Source: Bog-473 sp963755375 (GTDB lineage Bacteria > Actinomycetota > Acidimicrobiia > Acidimicrobiales > RAAP-2). Taken from it: a DNA stretch of 64,000 nucleotides. A program made the translations under genes and the position numbers. The DNA lies in the NCBI GenBank assembly GCA_963755375.1, contig CAVWKG010000002.1:1-64000 (forward strand), written 5' to 3'. The notes beneath the pieces were generated by a model. The model did not search any database. It was not told the DNA's origin and saw only the letters and a program-made list of their open reading frames with translations. This document shows positions 1 to 7,886 of the stretch, piece by piece (within the stretch, counting starts at the first letter, position 1; each line of letters begins with the position of its first letter).

Positions 1-76
1 TCGGTGTTTAGTAATGACCGTGCGGCGCATCACGTTGCGATTTGGCCGCTCGCTACCGCTCGGCAAGGCTGCTGAT

Positions 77-808
77 ATGTCGCACGACACATCGTGGTCA
101 AACGCTGCTACAGCTCTCACCGAAGCGTTGCATCTCGCAACGCCCCCGATCGCCATCACGTTCTCCGAATCAGCTCCGGCCGGGGTGGTGCCGTTCGACT
201 CCCCCCTCCCTCAGCCCACTCCTGACGGTCGGACCGGTCGGGTTCCCGCAGGGTGTGTTTTTTGGACCAAGGCAGTCGAACGAACGTTCAGCACCGTTGC
301 TCAAGACCACGGCAACTGCAGCGTCGGAAGTCTCACCCACGGGTTCGTGACTCTCGACGAGGTTGCCGGTCGCAGTGACGTCGCCGCCCTGGTCGAGTCT
401 GGATGGGTGACGATGGACATGGTCTCCACCATCCCGGTCGTGGCGGATCGACCCGAAGTCGTGACCTATGGCCCGCTGGCAGAAGCCCCGGTCGATCCGG
501 ACGTGGTGATGATCCGCATAAACGCCAAGCAGCTCATGGTGCTTTTTGACGCGCTCGATGACTTGAGAATTGACGGCAAGCCTCAGTGCCATATCGTGGC
601 CGTGGCCAAGGAACACGGAAAAGTGGCGGTGAGCGTCGGTTGCATGCTGAGTCGTACCCGAACCGCAATGCCCAACACAGAGATGACGTGCGCCATTCCC
701 GCCCGCCGGCTCCACGAAGTGGTCGAGCGGGTGCGAGCGACGGCCGCAACCGACGCCATCGTGGCGTCGTACGCGGCGAAGGACGCCCGCCGCTTCGTCG
801 GCCACTAG
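77..808 (+). CDS. DUF169 family protein
   Basis: A 243-residue protein that I place in the uncharacterised DUF169 family from its overall pattern: an N-terminal ATPPIAITF strand, GCVFWTKA, a HGNCSVG motif in the first half and a VGCMLSRTRTAMP segment near the C-terminus. The conserved cysteines in HGNCSVG and VGCML could bind a metal or cofactor, but that is inference. No signal peptide or membrane segment is visible, so it is probably cytoplasmic. I chose the ATG at 77 rather than the in-frame ATG at 14 because the first 21 residues of the longer version look unrelated to the family. It converges on the NfuA-like gene, with only three bases between the stop codons. Confidence 0.75.
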   Translation: MSHDTSWSNAATALTEALHLATPPIAITFSESAPAGVVPFDSPLPQPTPDGRTGRVPAGCVFWTKAVERTFSTVAQDHGNCSVGSLTHGFVTLDEVAGRSDVAALVESGWVTMDMVSTIPVVADRPEVVTYGPLAEAPVDPDVVMIRINAKQLMVLFDALDDLRIDGKPQCHIVAVAKEHGKVAVSVGCMLSRTRTAMPNTEMTCAIPARRLHEVVERVRATAATDAIVASYAAKDARRFVGH

Positions 809-811
809 GAC

Positions 812-1444
812 CTACTTCTTGGCCGCCTCGTAGTACGGATTGGTGCCGGCCGCGTGGTCGGTCACGTCGATCACCCGAGCGATCTCTGGGACCGACTCGC
901 GCAGAGCTACTTCGATCCCCTGGCTCAAAGTCACCGTCGCCATCCCGCAGCCCGCGCAGCCGCCGCTCAAGCGGAGATACGCGGCGTCGTCGTCCACCGC
1001 CACGAGGTCAGCACGACCGCCATGGGCCGCAATGGAAGGGTTGATCTGCTGCTCGAGCACCTGGAGAACGCGCTGCGCCACATCGCCGCTCAAGTCGACC
1101 GGTGGGCCCGACATCGCCGGGCTGGCGGCGGCCGGAGGCTGGTTCGGGTTCTCGATCACCATCCCGTCCCCACTCAGGTCGAGGACAGCCCCGCGCACCT
1201 GAGCGATGCTGTCGGCGGGCACCACAAGTGCCAATCCGCCCTGGTCGTGTAACCAGTCTTCTTTCTGGGCGTCCGAAGTCGCCTGAAAGTACATCTCGTA
1301 GGTGTAGGAGCCACCGCTCGAACCGCTGATCTCAACCCAAAGAGCGAGGGACTCCTCTTGGTCCTCATCGGCCCGTAGCTCGAGGACCTTGGCCAGGGCC
1401 GCTTCGGTTGCTCGCAGGACTGGCACCCCGCTGCTATCGATCAC
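812..1444 (-). CDS. NfuA-like Fe-S cluster carrier (degenerate HesB domain + NifU C-terminal domain)
   Basis: A 210-residue cytoplasmic protein. The first about 95 residues resemble an A-type carrier (HesB/IscA) fold without its usual cysteines. The C-terminal part (about residues 115-190) is a NifU domain with the GGCAGCGM CxxC motif that binds a [4Fe-4S] cluster and passes it to apo-enzymes. This two-domain layout is that of NfuA. The start is GTG at 1444, fifty bases from the divergently transcribed ATP-grasp gene. Its likely clients include the radical SAM protein next door and the sulfur-pathway enzymes further on; that pairing is inferred from proximity only. Confidence 0.85.
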   Translation of the reverse strand: MIDSSGVPVLRATEAALAKVLELRADEDQEESLALWVEISGSSGGSYTYEMYFQATSDAQKEDWLHDQGGLALVVPADSIAQVRGAVLDLSGDGMVIENPNQPPAAASPAMSGPPVDLSGDVAQRVLQVLEQQINPSIAAHGGRADLVAVDDDAAYLRLSGGCAGCGMATVTLSQGIEVALRESVPEIARVIDVTDHAAGTNPYYEAAKK

Positions 1445-1494
1445 GTGTGTTGTCCTCGTCTCATCGTCTGGGTGCTCGCTACCATCCTAGGGCC

Positions 1495-2703
1495 ATGCCC
1501 CGGATCCTCTTGTTGCTGCCGACGACCACCTACAGGGCCTCGGACTTCTTGAGTGCGGCCGCTCGCCTGGGTGTCGACGTCGTGGTCGGATCCGAGCATC
1601 GCCAGGCCTTGGCCGGATCCATGGGCGACCGAGCCGTCGTCGTGCCGCTCGCTCGAAGCGACGCCGCGGTTGAGGCCATCGTGACCCTCCATGGTCGAAC
1701 ACCTCTCGACGCCGTCCTCGCAGTCGATGACCAGGGAGTCACGGTGGCCGCCGCGGCGGCCGAGCGTCTGGGGTTGCGCCATAGTCCGCCGGCCTCAGTC
1801 GCCCTCACCAGGGACAAGGCTCAAATGCGCGAGTGCCTGGCCGCCACCTCACTCCCCCAGCCGATGTTTCGAATTGTTGCTCACAACGCCGACATCGCCT
1901 CGGCGGCGACCGAGATCGGGTATCCGTGCGTGGTCAAGCCCGTCTCCCGGGCGGCCAGCCAGGGGGTGATCCGCGTCGATAATGAGGACGAGGCCCAAGC
2001 GGCCGGGGTCCGCATCCGCGCCATGTTGGGACCCTGTGTGGAGCCCCTGCTCGTCGAGTCCTTCGTGGCGGGGGCCGAGGCGGCGCTCGAGGGCCTTCTC
2101 GTCGGGGGGCAATTGAAGGTGCTGGCGGTGTTCGACAAGCCAGATGCCATGGATGGGCCCTTCTTCGAGGAGACCATGTATGTGACCCCGTCGCGTCTAC
2201 CGCCAGCGATCCTCGCCGCGCTCGAGGCCACGGCCGCTCGAGCGGCCGCGGCGATGGGGTTGACCGAGGGACCGGTACACGCCGAACTGCGCGTCGGCGC
2301 GACGGGGACGGTCACGATGCTCGAGCTTGCCGCTCGCTCCATCGGCGGTCTGTGCTCGCGGGCCTTGAATTTCGGGGCCGGGGTAAGCCTCGAAGAGGTC
2401 ATCATCCGTCACGTCCTCGGGCTCGGGCTGGACGGGCTCACCCGTGAATCCCAGTCCTCGGGCGTCATGATGCTGCCGATCCGATCGGGGGGGATACTGG
2501 CCCGGGTGTCGGGTCAGGAGGAGGCCCGCGGCATCGAAGGAGTTGTCGGTGTCGAGATCACCATTCCCGTCGGCCACCCGGTCGTGCCACTTCCAGAGGG
2601 TGATCGCTATCTCGGATTCATCTTTGCCCGCGGACCGACGCCCTACGATGTCGAAGACGCACTCCGTCGGGCAGAGGTATGTCTCGACGTCGCGGTCGTC
2701 TGA
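1495..2703 (+). CDS. ATP-grasp domain protein (carboxylate-amine/thiol ligase type)
   Basis: A 402-residue ATP-grasp enzyme of the biotin carboxylase / PurK / D-Ala ligase type. Visible features are the nucleotide-binding strand PCVVKPVSRAASQGVIRV (about residues 143-160), the VESFVAGAEAALEGLL segment, and the metal-binding region VHAELRVGATGTVTMLELAARSIGG with its Glu residues. Such enzymes form an acyl-phosphate from a carboxylate and attack it with an amine or thiol; the substrates here are unknown. The ATG at 1495 follows a divergent intergenic region, and the upstream in-frame extension to 1408 overlaps the NfuA gene and looks spurious. The radical SAM gene follows after about 40 bases, so the two probably form an operon. 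Confidence 0.85.
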   Translation: MPRILLLLPTTTYRASDFLSAAARLGVDVVVGSEHRQALAGSMGDRAVVVPLARSDAAVEAIVTLHGRTPLDAVLAVDDQGVTVAAAAAERLGLRHSPPASVALTRDKAQMRECLAATSLPQPMFRIVAHNADIASAATEIGYPCVVKPVSRAASQGVIRVDNEDEAQAAGVRIRAMLGPCVEPLLVESFVAGAEAALEGLLVGGQLKVLAVFDKPDAMDGPFFEETMYVTPSRLPPAILAALEATAARAAAAMGLTEGPVHAELRVGATGTVTMLELAARSIGGLCSRALNFGAGVSLEEVIIRHVLGLGLDGLTRESQSSGVMMLPIRSGGILARVSGQEEARGIEGVVGVEITIPVGHPVVPLPEGDRYLGFIFARGPTPYDVEDALRRAEVCLDVAVV

Positions 2704-2744
2704 CTTGCGACTCGAAAGGACGACCCGCCGGTAGGATCACGGTC

Positions 2745-4136
2745 GTGCGAGTCCTGCTGGTGTCCACCTACGAGCTGGGACACCAGCCCCTCGGCGTGGC
2801 CACCGCCGCCACCGCACTGTTGGCCGCTGGGAATGACGTCCGCTGTATCGACGTCGCCGTCGACTCGCTCGATGGCGCCGCGGTCGATTGGGCCGACCGG
2901 ATCGCATTCTCCGTGCCGATGCACACTGCAATGCGCTTGGCCTTGCTGGTCGCAGACACGGTCCGGGCTCGCCGACCCGAGATCCCCTTGTGCTTCTTTG
3001 GGCTCTACGCGGCGATGAGCCGGGATCTTTCCGTCCAGTCGACCGCCGATGCAGTTATTGCCGGGGAGTACGAGTCGGGGCTGGTGGCGTGGGTGGGTGG
3101 GATGGACCCGGGGCCTGCGATCCAGTTGACCCGTGTCGAAGCACGCGTGCCTGCCCGTCATCTTCTACCCCCCCTCGATCGCTATACCCAATTGGTGGTC
3201 GGCGATGAGGAACGTCTGGTGGGGTCGGTTTCGGCCAGCCGGGGCTGTTCGCACCGCTGCCGGCACTGTCCGGTGCCGGTTGTCTACGACGGTCGGGTCC
3301 GCGTTGTCGACGAGTCAATAGTCATGGCCGATGTCGATCAGTTGGTCGACGCCGGCATCCGCCACGTGACCTTCGCCGACCCCGACTTCCTCAATGCCCC
3401 GCACCACTCCCGCCGCATCATTGCCGCCATTCATCAGCGCCACCCGCACCTGACCTTCGACTGCACGACCAAGGTGGAGCACATCCTGCGCCACCCGAAT
3501 GTCTGGCCCGAGCTAGCAGTGGCGGGTTGTGTGTTCGTCGTGTCCGCGTTCGAGTCGGCGGGCGACACGATTCTTCGACACCTCGACAAGGGTCATAGCG
3601 TTGCGGAAGCTTCCCAGGCGGTGGCCATTCTTCGGGAGCATGGCATCGAGGTGCGCCCGTCGTGGTTGCCGTTCACGCCATGGACGACATTTGAGGACCT
3701 GAGGGACCTTCTTGACTTCGTGATAGCTCATGACCTCGTGGCGAACATAGACCCGGTGCAGTACAGCGTTCGTCTGTTGTTACCCGAGGGTTCGCTGCTG
3801 CTCGCCGACGACGCCCTGTCACCTCACCTCAGGCACTATGACCAGGCTCGGCTGGGGTGGACCTGGTCGCACCCAGATCCCGCCGTCGACCAACTCCAAG
3901 CAGACGTGGCAACTTTGGTCGAAGAGCGCGTCGGACAGACTGCTGCCCTCACGTTCAGCGAGATCGACGCGATGATCCGTGCCAGGGTAAGACCCGTCTC
4001 GTCTCCCCCTCCCCCTGGATCTGTCTCAAAGGGACCGGCGGGAAAGCGAGCCCGGCTTAGCGAACCCTGGTTCTGTTGCAGTGAGCCCACCCAGGAGCAG
4101 TTGGCCCCGCTAGCACCACTCGTCTCGCCGGGCTGA
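2745..4136 (+). CDS. B12-binding-type radical SAM protein with C-terminal CCSEP tail
   Basis: A 463-residue enzyme. Residues 1 to about 130 resemble a cobalamin-binding (Rossmann-like) domain as in B12-dependent radical SAM proteins (VRVLLVSTYELGHQPLGVAT). The CxxxCxxC cluster motif is RGCSHRCRHC with Cys168, Cys172 and Cys175, followed by a TIM-barrel half with FADPDFLNAP. The tail carries WFCCSEP (Cys444-Cys445, codons TGT TGC at 4074-4079). From memory this matches the NCBI family named CUAEP/CCAEP-tail radical SAM (seleno)protein, in which one of the two cysteines may be selenocysteine; here both are ordinary Cys. The GTG start at 2745 begins right at the conserved domain, whereas the longer ORF from 2679 would overlap the ATP-grasp gene. 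Product and substrate are unknown. Confidence 0.8.
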   Translation: MRVLLVSTYELGHQPLGVATAATALLAAGNDVRCIDVAVDSLDGAAVDWADRIAFSVPMHTAMRLALLVADTVRARRPEIPLCFFGLYAAMSRDLSVQSTADAVIAGEYESGLVAWVGGMDPGPAIQLTRVEARVPARHLLPPLDRYTQLVVGDEERLVGSVSASRGCSHRCRHCPVPVVYDGRVRVVDESIVMADVDQLVDAGIRHVTFADPDFLNAPHHSRRIIAAIHQRHPHLTFDCTTKVEHILRHPNVWPELAVAGCVFVVSAFESAGDTILRHLDKGHSVAEASQAVAILREHGIEVRPSWLPFTPWTTFEDLRDLLDFVIAHDLVANIDPVQYSVRLLLPEGSLLLADDALSPHLRHYDQARLGWTWSHPDPAVDQLQADVATLVEERVGQTAALTFSEIDAMIRARVRPVSSPPPPGSVSKGPAGKRARLSEPWFCCSEPTQEQLAPLAPLVSPG

Positions 4137-4245
4137 CACGCCATCGGCGCTAGCCCGCGGTTGGCACGTTTCGAGCTCTCCGCCACCTGTAGCGTCCATT
4201 TATTCGTTCAGCGCCCTGATCTGGAGTTTCACGGGGCGCCGGTGT

Positions 4246-4530
4246 GTGGGTTGCGACCATCGGTGCGACGGGTGGATCGAGGTCTCGTCGAGGCGCCTAC
4301 CTTTGGTGCCACCGCACCGCCTCTTGCTCGAGAAGCCGCAGGTCAATCAGCGCACCGAGTATTTGGACCCGACTGGTTACTACCTCCCGGATCCGAATGC
4401 GGACGTCCACCGGGCCAGCGGGATCATGGTGCTGACCTTGGGAACCGAAGGGATCTCGGCGATCACCAGGTTCGGCGACAGAAGCTTGCTTGCCCGCTTC
4501 GGCCTGCCACGCACCGTGGCGAGTCGCTAG
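4246..4530 (+). pseudogene. Remnant of an ECF sigma-70 factor (C-terminal end only)
   Basis: The last about 55 codons before the TAG at 4528-4530 read like the C-terminus of a SigG/SigJ-type ECF sigma factor that carries a SnoaL-like extension. The key stretches are YYLPDPNADVHRASG, IMVLTLGTEGISAITRF and RFGLPRT. Nothing upstream in any frame restores the sigma region 2 or 4 domains, and the codons before about 4354 look random. I therefore read it as a decayed fragment lying between the radical SAM gene and the first tRNA-end repeat. It may be chromosomal debris left by the integrations that follow. Confidence is limited because the similarity is judged by eye. Confidence 0.5.
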
Positions 4531-4642
4531 CGAGCGACTACACACGATATTGCGTCGCCGCTGTGGGCATTGCGAGGGCCGATCGCGAAGCCGCATGTCA
4601 GCGGCTTGCCCCTGAGAAGAGGGGGGCGCGAACCATCCCCGC

Positions 4643-4690
4643 GGTGGAGGTGAGCGGACTCGAACCGCCGACTTCTACGTTGCGAAAGTA
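4643..4690 (-). repeat. Partial tRNA-Ala 3' end (att-like repeat L)
   Basis: A 48-bp copy of the 3' part of tRNA-Ala(CGC), from the anticodon arm to the discriminator region. It matches the intact gene at 18284-18331 at 39 of 48 positions. The T-loop core GGTTCGAGTCC and the TTTCGCAA anticodon loop are recognisable on the minus strand, but the 5' half of a tRNA is absent. Two T-stem base pairs differ from the intact gene on both sides and still pair. This is the left boundary of element A and has the form of an attachment-site scar. Confidence 0.8.
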
Positions 4691-4790
4691 CGGTTCTCAG
4701 CCTTTTGACCAGGCTGTTTCCTAGGTCCTTCCTGATTGCGGCGTTGCGATCCCCTCAGGCTCCCTCACGATCCCTCCCCTTCCCGCCCCG

Positions 4791-4810
4791 TAAAGACACG
4801 TAAAGACACG
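4791..4810 (+). repeat. Element A left terminal dimer (unit taaagacacg x2)
   Basis: Two perfect head-to-tail copies of the 10-mer taaagacacg lie about 100 bp inside the left tRNA-end repeat. The same perfect dimer recurs in the same orientation at 13193-13212, just inside the right end of element A. I see it nowhere else in the window. The one-helical-turn spacing suggests a protein-binding array, for example recombinase or excisionase arm sites; that function is inference. Confidence 0.8.
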
Positions 4811-5227
4811 CTCGGGCAGGCTCTTGGCCGGCCAGCTCACGAATCGGTACTCATCTCCGATCGACAGGTTCTCGCAACGCGAGGCCAATGGCACGGCGTC
4901 TCTCTTAGCGACGATCACGTTCCTCGACCAGCCAGCCGACATCATCGGCCCTGTTGCTTGCAACTGTGCCCTGCCGGGAACCGGCCCGATTGGGGCAGTG
5001 TCGCGGTGAGGCGACCCGTCCCCTGGAGATAGCTCGGAGCGACGCTGGGCATGACATTTCAGGAGAGTTCGCCGGAGCGACGCGGAAACGACCGTGGCGA
5101 TGGCATCGGCGCCAAGCTCAGATCCAGGCTCTGAGTTCCGTTGACACGCAAGGGTTCGAGTCCTTCAACGCAGACCTCAGCGCGGTCTTGACTTGGTTCT
5201 AAGAACACATATTCACTGGTCACGGCC
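4811..5227 (+). other. Intergenic stretch at left end of element A, no gene recognised
   Basis: The 417 bases between the terminal dimer and the histidine kinase stop codon hold only short open frames. The longest is 61 codons from 4824, and it has no recognisable domain and no convincing ribosome binding site. I see no integrase, no RNA gene and no further copy of the tRNA end here. Confidence 0.5.
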
Positions 5228-6364
5228 TCAGGACCGCGTGGCAGTTCCCCTGTCCGTCATCTCGCCAGCGTGTGGTGGTGCGGCGGGGAGTTGCACCGTG
5301 ACGCAAAGCCCGCCCGCGGGGCGGGGAGTGAGGGTGAGGGTTCCGTCGTGTGCTTGGGTGATGCTTTTGACGATCGCCAGGCCGAGACCGACGCCCGCGT
5401 GATCGGTGTGTATGCGTTCGATGCCTCGCTGAAACGGCTCGACAAGAGTGGCAACTACCTGCGGGGTGAGTTTCTCGCCGGTGTTCTCGACCTCCAACGC
5501 CACGGTCTGAGGCTGAACGCTCGTCTTGACCCACACTGTGCCATGTTGAGGCAGATTGTGGGCGATCGCGTTATGCACGAGATTCATGGCCATCTGCAAC
5601 AGGAGCGCCTCTGAGCCGATGGCGGTGGTCCTGTCGCCTGAGGTCTCGATGGTGACGCCATGCTTATCGGCGAAGGGGAGGAGCGTTTCAGTGGCTTCTT
5701 CCGCAATGAGGGAGAGGTCGACGGGTACCGGGGTGAAGGACTGCTGGTCGGTGCGGCTGAGCAGGAGCAAGGCTTCGGTCAGGTCAATCGCCCGGGTGTT
5801 GACGGCACGTAGTCGTTCATCAAGCTCGCTCTTCTCGCGGCTTGGATCGTTGCGGGCCACATCCAGAAGCGTCTGTGTGATCGCGAGTGGGGTGCGCAGT
5901 TCGTGGGAGGCGTTGGCGGCGAATCTCTGCTGTTGTTCGACGTGCGCTTCAAGCCGGGCAAGCATGGCGTCGAAGGCGTCGGCGAGTTCGCGGAACTCGT
6001 CATTGCGTCCCGGTAACGCGATTCGGTGGGAGAGGGAGCCGGTCCCAGCCGTGCGCGTGGCGTCAGTGATCCGAGTAAGGGGTGCGAGCACCCGGCCGGC
6101 GAGAAGCCATCCCCCCAGGAGACCGACTACCAGCAGGGCCACGAGCGCAATGGCAGCGGCCGGGGCGAAATCGCGCAAGAGACCGCCACGACCGGGCGAT
6201 ACGAAGACGGACGTACCGTGGACGAGGACCGTCTCACCCCTAGGCACGTATCGAAGAAGGAACACCCACACGGCGCCAAGCAGCAAGCCGCCAGCGATCA
6301 TGAGGAAGCCGGCGTAGCTAAGGGTGAGTTTGAGGCGAACACTCGGACCAGGCGCTCTATCCAT
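5228..6364 (-). CDS. Sensor histidine kinase (HAMP-HisKA-HATPase)
   Basis: A 378-residue membrane sensor kinase. The two transmembrane segments are at about 12-38 and 65-90, with a short extracytoplasmic loop of only about 25 residues between them. A HAMP linker follows (about 85-140), then the HisKA box ANASHELRTPL with phosphoacceptor His154, an N-box (MNLVHNAIAHN) and a G-box (GVGLGLAIVKSI) of the ATPase domain. The short loop suggests it senses the membrane or a partner protein rather than a soluble ligand. It overlaps the response regulator gene by 8 bp, so the two are co-translated. Divergent export genes downstream of the regulator are the likely targets. Confidence 0.93.
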   Translation of the reverse strand: MDRAPGPSVRLKLTLSYAGFLMIAGGLLLGAVWVFLLRYVPRGETVLVHGTSVFVSPGRGGLLRDFAPAAAIALVALLVVGLLGGWLLAGRVLAPLTRITDATRTAGTGSLSHRIALPGRNDEFRELADAFDAMLARLEAHVEQQQRFAANASHELRTPLAITQTLLDVARNDPSREKSELDERLRAVNTRAIDLTEALLLLSRTDQQSFTPVPVDLSLIAEEATETLLPFADKHGVTIETSGDRTTAIGSEALLLQMAMNLVHNAIAHNLPQHGTVWVKTSVQPQTVALEVENTGEKLTPQVVATLVEPFQRGIERIHTDHAGVGLGLAIVKSITQAHDGTLTLTPRPAGGLCVTVQLPAAPPHAGEMTDRGTATRS

Positions 6365-7052
6365 GGTCGTTTCCCTCGCGCCCGGTGTCTGGTTGGATAT
6401 CGATGCGGTAGCCGACGCCGGCCACTGTGGTAATGACCCAGGGTTCGCCGAGGCGTTTGCGCAGTGCCGAGACGGTGATGCGCACGGCGTTGGTAAATGG
6501 GTCAGCGTTCTCGTCCCACGCCTGCTCTAAGAGTTCCTCGGCGCTGATGATGCCGCCTTCGGCTGCGACGAGGACTTCGAGTACAGCGAACTGCTTGCGG
6601 GTGAGCGCGACGTAGCGGCCATCGCGATAGACCTCCCGGCGGAACGGATCCAGTCGCAGACCTGCGAGCTCGCGCACGGGTGGCCTGTTGTGAGCGCGCC
6701 GCCGGTCGAGTGCTCTGAGACGGAGCACGAGCTCTCGAAACTCGAATGGTTTGGTCAGGTAGTCGTCGGCACCAAGTTCGAACCCGGAGGCCTTGTCGTC
6801 GAGCCGGTCGGCCGCGGTGAGCATGAGGATGGGCATGCCGCTGCCGGAGGCGACGATACGTTCGGCGATCTCATCGCCGGAGGGCCCAGGGACATCGCGG
6901 TCGAGGACGGCGATGTCGTATGCGTTCAACCTCAGCAGTTCCAGAGCGGCATCACCGTCACCGGCAATGTCGGCCGCGATCGCTTCCAGACGCAGGCCAT
7001 CGCGGATGGCCTGCGCCATGTAGGGCTCGTCCTCGACGATCAACACACGCAC
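6357..7052 (-). CDS. OmpR-family response regulator
   Basis: A 231-residue two-component regulator. The receiver domain has the acidic pair Glu7-Asp8, phosphoacceptor Asp51 (VLDRDVPG) and the YLTKPF lysine. The C-terminal winged helix (about 125-225) contains LTRKQFAVLEVL and VRITVSALRKRLG. Together with the kinase it forms a complete system. It is transcribed divergently from the lipoprotein/HlyD/MacB genes across a 176-bp gap. That gap holds a short inverted repeat (cgtat at 7089-7093 and atacg at 7104-7108) that could belong to a regulatory site. Control of the export genes is inferred from this arrangement, which is common in actinobacteria. Confidence 0.93.
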   Translation of the reverse strand: MRVLIVEDEPYMAQAIRDGLRLEAIAADIAGDGDAALELLRLNAYDIAVLDRDVPGPSGDEIAERIVASGSGMPILMLTAADRLDDKASGFELGADDYLTKPFEFRELVLRLRALDRRRAHNRPPVRELAGLRLDPFRREVYRDGRYVALTRKQFAVLEVLVAAEGGIISAEELLEQAWDENADPFTNAVRITVSALRKRLGEPWVITTVAGVGYRIDIQPDTGREGNDHG

Positions 7053-7228
7053 ATTGGCTTCATCCTACGTACCGGGACATATCTTCGGCGTATCGAAAAA
7101 CGCATACGTGTTGGCAACTTCATGCTGACTTGACTGGAGGCATGACCTACGGCGAACCAGACAGGAAGCACATGGCAGTTCTTCGAAAACGACACCCTGA
7201 GGGCCAAGTTGTGTCGAAAAGGGGAATC

Positions 7229-7747
7229 ATGCGTCCGTCACACCTGTGGGTGGCCGCGGCTGTGGTCCTGGGAGTCACCGTCGCCGGCTGTTCGGGCGGA
7301 TCGACGGTCCCGACCCCCACCTCGGCGGGAGGATCAGCTTCGTCGGGGAAGTCGTCGCTTGCTGACGCTGTCGCCTATTCCCAGTGCATACGCAGCCACG
7401 GCGTCTCGAACTTCCCCGACCCGGTGCAGACCCCCAGCGGGGGCTACGGGTACAGAACCAGTGGGATTGACCCGAACTCGGCTGCCTTTCAGGGGGCCAT
7501 CCAGGCGTGCAAGGCGTTGCCCTCGCCGTGGAACTCCACTGGCCAGGAGCTCACCCCCGCTCAACAGCAGGCGTGGTTGAACTGGGCCAAGTGCATCCGC
7601 GCCCACGGGGTGCCGGCCTTCCCCGACCCGACGTTCTCGGGCCGCGAAGTGCGTGACTCCGGCATCGGGTCGAACTCGTCGCAGCTGCAGTCGGCGATGG
7701 ACGCCTGCAAGTCGCAGATGCCATCCGTCGGTGGACTTGGCGGGTGA
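7229..7747 (+). CDS. Secreted lipoprotein with duplicated C-IR-HGV-FPDP motif
   Basis: A 172-residue predicted lipoprotein. The signal peptide ends in a lipobox (VTVAGC, Cys at about residue 20), followed by a Ser/Thr/Gly-rich linker. Two copies of a short motif follow, YSQCIRSHGVSNFPDP and WAKCIRAHGVPAFPDP. Each is trailed by a segment ending in ACK, so four cysteines could form two disulfides. Proteins of this pattern often sit beside HlyD/MacB-type transporters in actinobacteria; no function is established. The ATG at 7229 has the ribosome binding site aaaagggg at 7217-7224; a GTG at 7211 is a weaker alternative. The HlyD gene follows after 139 bases. Confidence 0.8.
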   Translation: MRPSHLWVAAAVVLGVTVAGCSGGSTVPTPTSAGGSASSGKSSLADAVAYSQCIRSHGVSNFPDPVQTPSGGYGYRTSGIDPNSAAFQGAIQACKALPSPWNSTGQELTPAQQQAWLNWAKCIRAHGVPAFPDPTFSGREVRDSGIGSNSSQLQSAMDACKSQMPSVGGLGG

Positions 7748-7886
7748 CCGGCAACCGCAGGCCACAGCCTGAGCAACTCTTCGCCCCCGCTGAGGGAGCA
7801 ATGGAGGCGACATCGGTCGGCACCGAGGTGTACTACTTGGAATTTCAAAGATCAGTCCGGCTCAGCGGACCGATGGCAGTCGGGTC

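Noticed and set aside
4074..4079. Selenocysteine in the CCSEP tail of the radical SAM protein
   Set aside because: Both codons are ordinary Cys (TGT, TGC).
4161..4724. 187-codon plus-strand open frame over the left tRNA-end repeat
   Set aside because: Its C-terminal VSGLEPPTST-like peptide is the well-known artefact of translating antisense tRNA sequence; no domain or ribosome binding site supports it.
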